This document shows, in pieces, positions 20,601 through 28,521 of a stretch of DNA of 64,000 bases (within the stretch, counting starts at the first letter, position 1; each line of letters starts with the position of its first letter). A model generated the notes under the pieces. That model did not search any database and was not told where the DNA came from. It worked only from the letters and a program-made list of their open reading frames with translations. Made by a program: the position numbers and the translations under genes. Origin of the DNA: Bdellovibrionales bacterium. GTDB taxonomy: Bacteria; Bdellovibrionota; Bdellovibrionia; Bdellovibrionales; JAMPXM01. The stretch lies in contig JADJOF010000005.1 of assembly GCA_016713885.1 (NCBI GenBank), forward strand, positions 62,001 through 126,000, given 5' to 3'.

Positions 20601-21283
20601 TTAAAGTTAAAGCGAATGCGAGCGCCCATATGAGCGCCCCAGTCGTGGTCCTGAACGACGGCGGTGAAGCCCAAGAATTGGCTCGCCTGATCCCACTCCA
20701 CATCTTCAATTGCCAGGACGCCGCCGTTGCGTGCTCCCCAGAACATTGCAAGATCCCAATCCTTGATCGAAAGGCCTTCGAGGCTGAGTTCCATTTTTGG
20801 ACGAACGGTCCAATGTGAGCACGACGTGTTTTCAATGAACTCGTTGGTTTCGCGGCCGTAAGAGTCCTTGGCTTTTTCATAGTAGAAGTGCTTACGAATC
20901 GGAATCACCAGCGACTGTTTCCAGCGCTTACGATCGTTTGGAAACGAGGGGTTCACCATTCGGCCAATCAAGTTGTCTTCGGTGATCTCAAATTCCATAT
21001 TGCAGTGGCCGCTCATGTGAACAGCGTGAGTCAGAAACGAAGACGCGATGGCGCCAGTTTCAGAGATCGGCGCCCAGCCGCAAAGAAAAGTTTTTGGCTG
21101 CAACTGCGCTTTGCCTTCGGCCGAGGTTTTCGTTTCGACGAAGAACGATTTGTCGACGCCGCGATCAGTTGGTGGAGGTGTCTCTGTTGTGGGAGTTCGC
21201 ACGGTACAAGCGGTGACTGCGAGCAGAGCAGGCAGAGCGAGCAACGAAATCCATTTTGAGGAAATGGCTGTTGAGTGTTTCAC
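17657..21283 (-). CDS. Large metzincin-type zinc metalloprotease lipoprotein, 1208 aa
   Basis: GTG 21283 follows an AAAGGAG site and overlaps the upstream stop as GTGA. The signal peptide carries lipobox LAVTAC. The zinc-binding signature HEYGHFLGLGHQ (HExxHxxGxxH) is at residue ~589 and a Met-turn candidate SVMGYKHP follows near residue 634; this pairing defines metzincins. About 550 residues precede it and about 550 follow, far longer than a minimal peptidase. It is the only uninterrupted large gene of this operon. It is probably anchored in the outer membrane and may process surface or prey/environmental proteins (inference). The giant lipoproteins and barrel downstream are probable partners. 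Confidence 0.85.
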   Translation of the reverse strand: MKHSTAISSKWISLLALPALLAVTACTVRTPTTETPPPTDRGVDKSFFVETKTSAEGKAQLQPKTFLCGWAPISETGAIASSFLTHAVHMSGHCNMEFEITEDNLIGRMVNPSFPNDRKRWKQSLVIPIRKHFYYEKAKDSYGRETNEFIENTSCSHWTVRPKMELSLEGLSIKDWDLAMFWGARNGGVLAIEDVEWDQASQFLGFTAVVQDHDWGAHMGARIRFNFKAFDHNPKFESTPYSPLNTKHFNALHVIGEKVDGLHQVWSAAKWDLTKTHDVYLHGFPEEYIPAARNVIDSWNDALQKIGKPRAFQLNLKKMKYPYDLRYPMMVWVDDPQISAGSPLGVGMAQADVRNGEIRWGQITLYGGMLERYIKMHLSSGSANGGSSTKAAGSTTSSLYFNSRYFNPSKVLGADLGNARSVFAGRFEGPRVATGARLVQKISELRSLKGQALSPAQIEQNKEDAARISRELNQSFQASASDIQTRLSALAQNDGAQTLRRALGFHDSASPSLRKQIFGDRESQLSVTEKDAMVFANAKERIAQIPSGVVHDTDRLLIDVGPALVSAIAQSRTDYDSAMRKVIAELIMHEYGHFLGLGHQFKENILPEAGTVPAKYYNELKADAERDMTNTTSVMGYKHPFTEIEGAEKKIGPGPQDLLTLRYLYNGEYATFRRGSNDADFTFFKVPASGMIPDRNSEKSEFVTSYFPQCNDFDASFSADPYCNRFDRGYNAETIVKSYVEDLNTNMVSKIYAFADTMGGNTEEAEAGLWWRALTNLGRVRVFYDYMRQKYEPQITEISRSQSDLYEFSRVCAGELPGSARLQAMFEKAPEFKELCRVNRYAVKEMTNLLVIPGPDQSRMNWNNASVAANMTGGDADADYSRVWGTHTALSVLPLKLSAMNALTTPSPYTMLGGWMFPIPRYSSGDGLFSYSSLYPFEFTQAIAAGAEKNLKFGTEANPLPTMGRPFFSLGYFIDSQSYSNEASRFPKDYIETIRRQSAFRFSMKAIILSFKTRDDKTRVTHFEAELYDPYTDKSVRIPEAYILPGGKLIVRPPSRNFVYPVSKIMFLGDNMAYAWSYHIEYEKERDDLLEAHGLRTALEKVHTEILDSCIRGTNNGLSSFFNAQEDATRFPGFLALASIANDDENQRRFLESIQDNFNRYYTTFKNTPDAPTEGRCERARLGQSLIVSSAALMQGYFLPEVWDALVK

Positions 21284-21576
21284 TTGCGTGGCTCCTTTGT
21301 TGGCTCTTTTTCTTCTTTGTTGGCGGGAGTCTCGGTCCCCATCAGCATGCGCAAAGGCATTGAAGGTCCGGTTGCGGCACTTTGTGAGGTCGCAAATAGC
21401 GATGGCTTGCGTGCCTCTTCGGCCGCGATGCCAAAGAACACAGCAACGAAGAGCAGGAGCAACCAGACGCCAAGCACGTCGAGTCGGTCATTCTGTTGCA
21501 CGTGTGAGCGGCTTGCAGTGCGCTCAATCTCGATCTTTAAACGACGATCCACGGCCCCTCCCGGTTGCTGACTCAT
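21280..21576 (-). CDS. Small single-pass membrane protein, first gene of the metzincin operon
   Basis: 98 residues: a charged cytoplasmic start, one membrane helix (VLGVWLLLLFVAVFFGIA), then a periplasmic tail rich in E, K and P. Its stop overlaps the metzincin start by 4 bp (GTGA), which implies coupled translation. No ribosome-binding site stands out before its ATG, so the start is tentative. No family is recognised. Confidence 0.55.
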   Translation of the reverse strand: MSQQPGGAVDRRLKIEIERTASRSHVQQNDRLDVLGVWLLLLFVAVFFGIAAEEARKPSLFATSQSAATGPSMPLRMLMGTETPANKEEKEPTKEPRK

Positions 21577-21729
21577 GAAAGGAGTTCAAGCCATGGGCCT
21601 GCTTAGAAAGCCGCTGTTTAAAACTTAGACGTATGAAATCATTGGTGTTTTCTGTCTTTTGACAATGGGGTCAAAGCGCAAGTCGCGCAAAATCGGCACA
21701 GTCCAACAGGGCAGGGCCGAGGAGTGGCA

Positions 21730-21738
21730 TTCGCCTCG
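21730..21738. repeat. Left copy of the 9-bp repeat flanking the island (TTCGCCTCG)
   Basis: The 9 bp immediately outside the left ISL3 end match the 9 bp immediately outside the right ISL3 end at 52942-52950. ISL3 elements duplicate 8 bp, so this is read as a target-site duplication of the whole ISL3-bounded unit. Confidence 0.75.
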
Positions 21739-22479
21739 CCCTCTCCGGCTTTTAGCGGGGTGCGGGAACTTTGTAGAAGAATTCGTCAGTGTTTATCGAC
21801 AGATGGTTCAGATAGCCGCATCGCTGAAGGATCTTTCGGCAATACGAAGTGGGATTCGTGTAGCCGTAGCCCATTCGCCTTAAAACTTTGATCTTGTTGT
21901 TGAGACCTTCGGCGACAGCGGTTGTCAGTCTTGAAGTGATGTAGGCCTCAATGTTCCGACGATATTTTCGAATCGTTTTTGCGAATTTTAGAAATGGCTC
22001 AAGTTTCGATTCTCTGACAACTCGGTACCAGGTTGTCAGCGTCTCTCGGAAGCCTTTGATCGTCTTCTTGTCGAGTGCTTTGTGAAAGTATTCGACGAGT
22101 AGCATCGCGGTGTGGATCGGCTCATTGATTCTCCGAAGTTTGTCGACAAGTTTCTGCTCGGACTTCGATAGGTCCTTCTCTCTGGCAACGAGGATAAATC
22201 TTCGGTGTGGCTCGAGCATATCGCGACTGACTTTGTCGTTCGTTTCTTTGGCTTTTTTGAATTCAAATCGACGAACTTTATCGAAGGCTTCGTTCACTTT
22301 CTGTGCAAGATGGAATCGATCAACGCAAACTTTGGCGTTCGGGCACTCGCGTTCAATCGCCGCAATAAAGGGTTCATGCATGTCGACAGCGAAGTGTTCA
22401 ACCGACATTTTTTGCGCCGTCGACAGCACCCTCAAGGCACCAGTCAATGCCGCAGAATCCCGTCCTATGGCGTTAAATA
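21739..22479 (-). mobile_element. ISL3-family element, left copy, truncated
   Basis: This is the 3' half of an ISL3 transposase (DRFHLAQKVNEAF...TTAVAEGLNNKIKVLRRMGYG) with the outer terminus. It is nearly identical to the copy at 51487-52941 until 22479, where the sequences diverge abruptly. The frame stays open into the adjoining foreign fragment, giving a spurious longer ORF to 22696. The catalytic N-terminal half is missing, so this copy cannot transpose alone. Confidence 0.85.
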
Positions 22480-22600
22480 AAACAGGTAATCCGCCGCCTT
22501 TGGCGGCGCGACTCCCATAGGTTTGACCGTCCCGGCGTTTGCGTCGAAGGCACTGAATAAAGAAAACTCCTCCGTTCAACCAAACGTGCTCTGCAAAGCG
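22480..22600 (-). other. Fragment of an unidentified gene or IS between ISL3 and IS200
   Basis: About 120 bp not shared with the second ISL3 copy. On the minus strand they encode FFIQCLRRKRRDGQTYGSR, in frame with the ISL3 remnant. The start pattern resembles N termini of some DDE transposases (RRKRRDGxTY), so it is probably a scrap of another IS. The identity is uncertain. Confidence 0.4.
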
Positions 22601-22619
22601 CGTAACGAACGGAGGATAA

Positions 22620-23095
22620 GTGAACGATTGGAAAGTCCTATCACATGTCAAATGGGAGTGTAAGTACCACGTCGTCATGGTGCCGAAGTACCGCATGCGA
22701 TTGATCTATGGCCGGCTGAAGCGGGAGATCGGGCCGGTGCTGCGAGAGTTGTTCAGGCAAAAGGTGTCGAGGTGTTGGAGGGCTATGCGATGGCGGATCA
22801 TGTACACGTCTGCGTAAGTGTTCCGCCGAAGCTGAGCATCTCGGAAGTAATAGGTTTTGTTAAAGGTAAGAGCGCGATTCAAATCCATCGGCGGTATCTG
22901 GGCAGGAAGCAGAATTTTACGGGATTTCACTTCTGGAGCCGCGGTTACTGCGTGAGCACGGTGGGTCGGGATGAGTAGATGATTCGCGAGTACATCAAGA
23001 GTCAGGAATCAGAGGAGCGGCGAGAAGAAGCAGCGCAACTGAGTATGCTTGAGGGTCCTTCAGGACCCAAGGGCGGCGTCCGCGGCCCCCTTTGA
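22620..23095 (+). pseudogene. IS200-type TnpA transposase, one frameshift and one in-frame stop
   Basis: GTG 22620 follows CGGAGG. The protein matches IS200 TnpA: KWECKYHVVMVPKYRMRLIYG, then in the next frame GYAMADHVHVCVSVPPK (HUH motif) and KGKSAIQIHRRYLGRKQNFTGFHFWSRGYCVSTVGRDE. One extra A in the AAAA run near 22763 would join the frames. A TAG at 22976-22978 then interrupts the conserved DEE-MIREYI segment. Downstream GC-rich hairpins (about 23070-23130) resemble IS200 end structures. Confidence 0.85.
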
Positions 23096-23158
23096 GGGGG
23101 CGGATTCATACCGGGTCCTTTGGGCCCGGTTTCTGATTAATAAAGCAAGGATCAGATT

Positions 23159-24421
23159 CACTGCTGACCGGTTTATTTCTTAAGAAATCATAACGCGAGA
23201 TCCTCGCCGGCAGCGGCGCTCCAGCGGCAGCCGTCCGGAGGCCCGCATCCCTGAAGGACTTTTCGCGCGAACGCGGTGCGCATCTCGCGCAGAAGTTCCC
23301 ACAAAGTTCCTTTAAACTTCGAAATGATCTTTTTCAGCTGCAAAAGAAGTTGAACAAGAACTGCGATCGCAAGTTGAGTATGGATCGCGTTCGGAGTTTT
23401 TAGCGGCAGCCGACGAATATCGAGATGTCCTTTCATCCAACGGAACAAAAGTTCGACTGCCCACCGACGTTTGTAAATGTTCGCGATCATTTTAGCGCTG
23501 GCTTTCTGATCCGACGTCACAAAATGGAAGACTTTCTGAGTCAGCTTGTCGCGGTAAATAATGTGACGAAGTTTTATCGCCGAGAACTTTGCCGCGGGTG
23601 CGGTCGAAATATATTCTTCGTCGTACAGAACCCCGGATTTTTCTTTTGCCCGCGCAAAACCTTTCGTTCAAGATCTCGATTCGTCTTTGATGTCTTCAGC
23701 CGCGTCGTGAAGTCAGATCCATTGGCGACGATTTTCTGCCACAAGCCAAAGTCGTTGTATGCACGATCAAAAACGTACATTTTCATAGGTAAAATGCGAA
23801 GTTGGAAGCTGACCGGGGAGTCGCCAGATCGGCACGGCGTAATCTTGAAATCATCAATCCATTCGCCGTCGACATTCCAAACGACGTGAATTTTGCCGCT
23901 GCTTTGTGACCGATGGTATACTTCTGTTTCCATCCCGGTTCGCCAAAAGACTTCCGTGGACTCGAACTTCGGAAGAGTCGATGGCCAGAATTTCACGAAT
24001 TGCTTTTTTGAGTTTTCGACTTTCTGTTCGACCGCGAATCTCGAGGAGAATAAGATCGCAGAGTTCTTGAAAAAACCGAAGTGCCGATCTCTCAGCGCGT
24101 CGCCGAAAGTTGAGTCAGGAATTTTCAGTGCGGCTTCGACTTCTCGAAACGATCCAAGTCGCATCACGAAACACGACAAAAGAGCTTGCGTCATTTCCCA
24201 GGTCGAAAAAGTTCTTACACCGCGATCGATTTTCCATTTTTGAACGAGTGGATCGAATTTTTTTCGATCAATCAGTTGAAAGAGCGACCGCTCTTTGCAA
24301 TCCTGCTTCACAGTTGCCGCCTTTCCTTGGCGTTGATCTTTCTTCGCAAAAAAATCAAACCAACCTTGCGGAAGGCTGGCAACTATTTGTTTTGTTTAAT
24401 GAATCAGCCGGTCAGCAGTGA
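23159..24421 (-). mobile_element. IS4-type element, copy 1 of 3, without target duplication
   Basis: Ends CACTGCTGACCGG.../...CCGGTCAGCAGTG form the inverted repeats shared by three copies (29567-30829 and 36606-37865). The transposase reads leftwards from 24311 to 23188 with one frameshift. It has the D-motif DRAYNDFGLWQKI and the YREK motif YKRRWAVELLFRWMK. Unlike the other two copies, the 9-bp flanks differ (GATCAGATT versus AGTTATTTC), so a deletion or rearrangement has occurred beside this copy. Confidence 0.85.
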
Positions 24422-24538
24422 GTTATTTCTTCTTTTGAAGACCAGTTTTTGGAGATCCCCCATCTATGTAAAACGACTCCCTCCTGGGGCCTATCAGAAA
24501 ATTCCATTTATATACCTGCGACCATAAAAGGAGGGTCT

Positions 24539-25170
24539 ATGAATGAACAAAAGAAGTCCGAGAGCTATTTTTATATTTTACCCCAATCTATAACATCCTC
24601 ATTCAGAATTGGTTTTTGGACCCCAATGAAAAACTACTTGCGATGATTTTTGCCAGTAGCCCTAACGGCGTCTGTAACCTCAGCCGTGAGGTTTTGAAAA
24701 AGCATTGTCGTTGTGGGCCTTATTATCTTGAGCGGGCCATCAAGCGGCTTGAGTTCATGAAAATTGTCAGTGTTGAACTTGGTGGCTGGAAACAACGGAT
24801 TCCACCGTTGCGTAAACCCAATGCCTACACTTTTGACTATGACCCGTATAACTGGCGTGTTCCAAAAGAAGTCCAAGAAAGAATTATTGAAGAGACCAAA
24901 AACTTAAAAAAAGAAATTCGTCCATTCGTAAACGGCGGATTTCCTAATCAGTTAGGCATGGACATTGTTTTTAAAGAAGCTGTTCCGAATTATGCAGAAG
25001 GCAGAAAGCCACGAAAGAAAAAGTTAAGCGAGGACACCCAAACGAAAATAGAACCAGCTATTGCAGAGTCATTTGTAACCGACGATCACAAATGGATTCA
25101 GAAATCTAAAAATCTTATTGTGGATGACTTGCGGTTTACTTATCTGGCCAGAGAATTTTATCGCTACTAG
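24539..25170 (+). pseudogene. Putative winged-helix DNA-binding protein, one frameshift
   Basis: ATG 24539 has a strong site (AAAGGAGGG). The first frame gives MNEQKKSESYFYILP; the rest continues in another frame as IYNILIQNWFLDPNEKLLAMIFASS through to FYRY. One extra C in the CCCC run near 24583 restores a protein of about 210 residues. The segment LSREVLKKHCRCGPYYLERAIKRLEFMKIVSVE looks like a winged helix, as in regulators or plasmid replication proteins, followed by a lysine-rich tail. It is the first AT-rich cargo gene, and no homologue is recognised with confidence. Confidence 0.5.
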
Positions 25171-25184
25171 TGGAAAAAAAATAG

Positions 25185-26195
25185 TTAGGATTTTTGAAGT
25201 AAACAACAGGAAGCCAAACCGCCCCCGCCAGCGGCAATCAGCAAAACTAAGTCTCCACTCTGAGCGGATCGGCAATCAAGAAGGTCCGCAAGTGCTAATC
25301 CTGTGCTTGATCCGGACGTGTTTCCATACTTTACGACGGTTTGAACGACGTTATCTAAATTTATATTGAGTCGGCGGGCGGTCTCTTGAACCAGAAGTAA
25401 ATTGGCCTGATGCGGAACAAACCATTTCACGTTTTCTATCGGACAATTCATTTTTGCTAAAAATGCAGTCGCCGCATTGGCCATACCCTCGGCGGCTCTT
25501 AGAAAAAGTTCAGCGCCTTGTTTCATTTTCAGTTTTGTATCATTTATTTCAGTCGCAAGCGAAAACGGTGACTTAGATCCACCCGAAGGGATTGAAATTA
25601 AGTCGGCGACGCTGCCGTCTGAAAAAAGTTGGGAACCCAAAAAAATAAAATCATGTTCAATTTCTGTTGCTGATACTAAACACGCGGACGCCCCATCGCC
25701 AAAAAGAACAGCTGTTGCAAAATCACCAGGATCAATGAATTTCGAGCGAACATCGGCGGCCACCAAAAGCTGCAGTTCATTGGTCGTTGCTGCCAAGCTA
25801 GCGCTGTAGTGAAGTCCGGTTACGTAGCCGGCACAGGCGGCGCCCAAGTCGACGGCCCCGGTGTCTTTTAAACCCAATCTATACTGTAGAAGCGGGCTTG
25901 TGGGCGGGGTTAAAAAGTCACCAGAAATCGTTGTCAGTTGTAGATTTCGAACGGACATTCTTAAGTTAGGGCAGTGGGAGAAAAGTTTTTCACAGGCATG
26001 GAAGGCTAAATCAGAAGTGGACTCGGTCTCTTTGACCCAATGACGTGTTTTTATTCCCGTGCGTTTTTCAATCCAAGAGGGTCGAATTTTTACTTTCATC
26101 CAATCGATTACACTTTGATTATCAACGCTTCGTTCGGGGACAATGGCAAATGGGCCCCGCACGTATATGGGTAAAGCTGGTTTTTGAAAGCTCAT
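25185..26195 (-). CDS. 3-oxoacyl-ACP synthase III-like (FabH-type) condensing enzyme
   Basis: 336 residues, the usual FabH length. The catalytic triad is Cys121 (DLGAACAGY), His262 (PHQAN) and Asn292 (KYGNTSGSS). The family joins an acyl-CoA or acyl-ACP starter to malonyl-ACP, or in relatives condenses or transfers two acyl chains. The start overlaps the SDR stop (ATGA), so it is the last gene of the ligase-ACP-SDR-KAS III operon. Context indicates a dedicated secondary lipid pathway rather than housekeeping fatty-acid synthesis. The substrate is unknown. Confidence 0.9.
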   Translation of the reverse strand: MSFQKPALPIYVRGPFAIVPERSVDNQSVIDWMKVKIRPSWIEKRTGIKTRHWVKETESTSDLAFHACEKLFSHCPNLRMSVRNLQLTTISGDFLTPPTSPLLQYRLGLKDTGAVDLGAACAGYVTGLHYSASLAATTNELQLLVAADVRSKFIDPGDFATAVLFGDGASACLVSATEIEHDFIFLGSQLFSDGSVADLISIPSGGSKSPFSLATEINDTKLKMKQGAELFLRAAEGMANAATAFLAKMNCPIENVKWFVPHQANLLLVQETARRLNINLDNVVQTVVKYGNTSGSSTGLALADLLDCRSAQSGDLVLLIAAGGGGLASCCLLQKS

Positions 26196-26950
26196 AAAGA
26201 AAGAAGTCCTTTGGAATTCATCATAGGGAGACCGCCGGCCACCGTCACGACACTTCCGTTCATGTAGGTATTATTAGATAGCAATGGGTCTGTCGCCTCG
26301 GCCACTTGATCGGGAGTACCCAGTGCGCCTTGGGGAATGATGGTCGCCATTTTTTCAGCATAATGGCCACGTGACCAAAACTTCTTATTTCGGCTTGTGG
26401 CTATAAGACCGGGGCGAATAATGCTGGCCGCAATGCCAGCGTTTCCATAGTCGACGGCTAAATTTAAAAAAAGTCCTTCCATCGCCGATTTAGCTAGGCA
26501 ATAGGCCGCGTAACGACTGGTTCCTTGGGTGGCCGAAACGCTAGAAATAAAAAGTAGGCGACCAAATTTTTTTTCAATCATTTGTGGAAGAATTTTTTGC
26601 AAGAGCCAGACATTCCCATAGATATTGGCGTCTACCTGGGACTTGAAATCCAGTGGGTCCATTTCATGAAAGGGTTTCAAAGTCCTAACCCGCGTCGATG
26701 CGTTCAAGATTAATCCATCGATTCCTTTTTTAATAAATACATCCAAAGCCGTCTGGCTAGCCGCCGGATCTTCTAAATGATGAACAAACCCCTCCACATT
26801 GGGGTAGCCCTGGTTTTTAAAAAATGTAAGCGATTCTAGGAGACTTTCCATCGATGATGATGTGATAAAGATAGAGTCGCCCATCTTAAGTCGTCGAAGA
26901 GCTATGGCCCGAGCAATTTCTGACCCACCGCCCGTAATTCCTATATTCAT
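26192..26950 (-). CDS. Short-chain dehydrogenase/reductase (FabG-like)
   Basis: 252 residues. The N-terminal cofactor motif GITGGGSEIARAIA, NAS near residue 83, catalytic Ser near 137-138 and Tyr150-xxx-Lys154 (YCLAK) are all present. It probably reduces a 3-oxoacyl group on the neighbouring ACP, using NADPH or NADH. It overlaps both the ACP gene and the KAS III gene by 4 bp (ATGA), so the three are translationally coupled. Confidence 0.9.
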   Translation of the reverse strand: MNIGITGGGSEIARAIALRRLKMGDSIFITSSSMESLLESLTFFKNQGYPNVEGFVHHLEDPAASQTALDVFIKKGIDGLILNASTRVRTLKPFHEMDPLDFKSQVDANIYGNVWLLQKILPQMIEKKFGRLLFISSVSATQGTSRYAAYCLAKSAMEGLFLNLAVDYGNAGIAASIIRPGLIATSRNKKFWSRGHYAEKMATIIPQGALGTPDQVAEATDPLLSNNTYMNGSVVTVAGGLPMMNSKGLLSL

Positions 26951-27177
26951 GTTGCCCCCAATTTTTTAACAAGGTGTGCGATGGTCGAAATGGTTTGAAA
27001 ATTTTCCTTTGTTGCCAAGGCGCCAGGAACGCGAATGCCTAGGTCTTTTTCTATTTCAACAACTAACAGAACGATCATTAAACTATCAAATCCGTAGTCA
27101 TTAAGCTCAGCGTCGTCGTCAGCGGGAAGCTCTTCAAGGCCGACTTCAGTTAAAAAATTTCTAATTTTGCTCATCAT
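26947..27177 (-). CDS. Acyl carrier protein
   Basis: 76 residues, acidic, with the phosphopantetheine attachment serine in YGFDSLM (Ser32) and the usual four-helix length. It lies 15 bp after the ligase gene and overlaps the SDR gene by 4 bp. It probably carries the acyl chain activated by the ligase and modified by the SDR and KAS III enzymes. A phosphopantetheinyl transferase is not encoded in the window. Confidence 0.9.
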   Translation of the reverse strand: MMSKIRNFLTEVGLEELPADDDAELNDYGFDSLMIVLLVVEIEKDLGIRVPGALATKENFQTISTIAHLVKKLGAT

Positions 27178-27192
27178 AAATTTTATTGTCCT

Positions 27193-28512
27193 TTAAACTA
27201 TCTTTTTTTTAGGATCCACCTTGGCCAATTCTAAACAGGATTTTATTTGTTCCTGGATTACTTTGCCATTGGAAGAGCGAGGAATTTTATCTATGGAGTA
27301 GAACTCCTTGGGCATCCGTGGTGCATTTAAATAGAGGCGCACATAGTTTTGCAAATTTTTTCTTGTCGGAGGAGTCTTCGTGAATACCAGAAGTGCTGAA
27401 ATTTTTTTCTCGTAAACAGGATCTTCGGCTATGTAAACTGCGGCATCGTCACAATTCTCGAAACCCCGCAGTACGGATTCGATTTCATTTATGCTGATAC
27501 GCTCACCCCCAATTTTTATGAGGTCATCTTTGCGACCTAAAATTGTAGTCAAACCATCTGGTTCCATATGGGCAATGTCACCGGTGTGAAGCCAGCCATT
27601 TTTTATTTTTTCATTTGTACCGCTCGCGTCTCCGACATAACCCAACATAATTTGGGGGCCCTTTACAAGTAACTCTTGGTCGTTCGCAAGGCGGGCTTCG
27701 ATACCGGTAACAGGGTAGCCGGTGCTGTCGGAAAAAAAGTGTGCGTTGTCGCTGGACATCGATATCAGACGAGGCGAGGCTTCGGTTTGTCCGTAATTAT
27801 TGAAAAGTTTGGCTTTTGGAAACCGTCGGCGAAGACGCCCTCTTAGGTCTGAACTAAAAAAGGCTCCGGCCGATACAATGTGGGTGATGTTTTGACCGCA
27901 TGACGGGTTTGAGTCGGTCAGGCGCAGTATGGCTTCCCAGTGAGATGGGACACCGCTCAACATGCCAGTGGCCGATCGTTCGTCAAAGACGGTTTTTAAA
28001 TCTATGAGCGAATTCGCAATGTGGGTGGAAACTCCGGTGGCCAGGGCCGGTAACAGCTGCCCAAGTATTCCAAAAGAATAAGAGAGCGGTAAGAATAAAA
28101 ACTGCTCAGCCGCGGTCTTAAAATCTAAAGTTTCAATGACGGCGTTTGTATTACTTTTTATATTTGAAAGTGAGAGTTGAACGGCCTTTGGCTTTCCTGA
28201 GCTTCCCGAAGTAAATAAAATGAGTGCTGTTTCGGGATGAAAGACTGGCTCAACGATCATAGCTTCATACTTTGAGCGTAAATCTAACGAATGGTCACTT
28301 GAAAATAGCACGATGGGAATTCCCGATTTTAGTCCGGAAAGAAACTGAGTTATAAATTCGATGTTTTTATCAGCCGTCAGAACTAATGTTTTTATACCTT
28401 GTTTTTTTATCTGCTCGGACTTTCGATCGACCAGCTCTTGCAATTCGGCAAACGTATAAATTACGTTTTGAATAATTAAAGCTGGCCGATGCGCTGTGCT
28501 TGAGAGTATCAT
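27193..28512 (-). CDS. Acyl/aryl-AMP ligase (ANL superfamily), short form
   Basis: 439 residues with adenylation motifs LFTSGSSGKPKAV, NNYGQTEASP, GWLHTGDIA, LGRKDDLIKIGGERIS, and the C-terminal lysine in SSNGKVIQEQ. The N-terminal domain is shorter than in typical acyl-CoA synthetases (about 500-550 residues). It probably activates a carboxylic acid for loading onto the ACP encoded next. It starts only 9 bp from the divergent second KAS III gene. Confidence 0.85.
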   Translation of the reverse strand: MILSSTAHRPALIIQNVIYTFAELQELVDRKSEQIKKQGIKTLVLTADKNIEFITQFLSGLKSGIPIVLFSSDHSLDLRSKYEAMIVEPVFHPETALILFTSGSSGKPKAVQLSLSNIKSNTNAVIETLDFKTAAEQFLFLPLSYSFGILGQLLPALATGVSTHIANSLIDLKTVFDERSATGMLSGVPSHWEAILRLTDSNPSCGQNITHIVSAGAFFSSDLRGRLRRRFPKAKLFNNYGQTEASPRLISMSSDNAHFFSDSTGYPVTGIEARLANDQELLVKGPQIMLGYVGDASGTNEKIKNGWLHTGDIAHMEPDGLTTILGRKDDLIKIGGERISINEIESVLRGFENCDDAAVYIAEDPVYEKKISALLVFTKTPPTRKNLQNYVRLYLNAPRMPKEFYSIDKIPRSSNGKVIQEQIKSCLELAKVDPKKKIV

Positions 28513-28521
28513 TACTTTATT

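Noticed and set aside
20153..20818. 221-codon plus-strand ORF
   Set aside because: It is antisense to the conserved metzincin gene and has no independent support.
21752..22696. A complete 314-residue ISL3 transposase
   Set aside because: Comparison with the second copy shows that homology ends at 22479; the rest is foreign sequence in frame.
25185..28512. Long-chain olefin (Ole) pathway, because KAS III, SDR and an AMP ligase occur together
   Set aside because: The SDR is a short FabG-like type rather than the extended OleD type, the ligase is much shorter than OleC, and an ACP is present, which Ole systems do not use.
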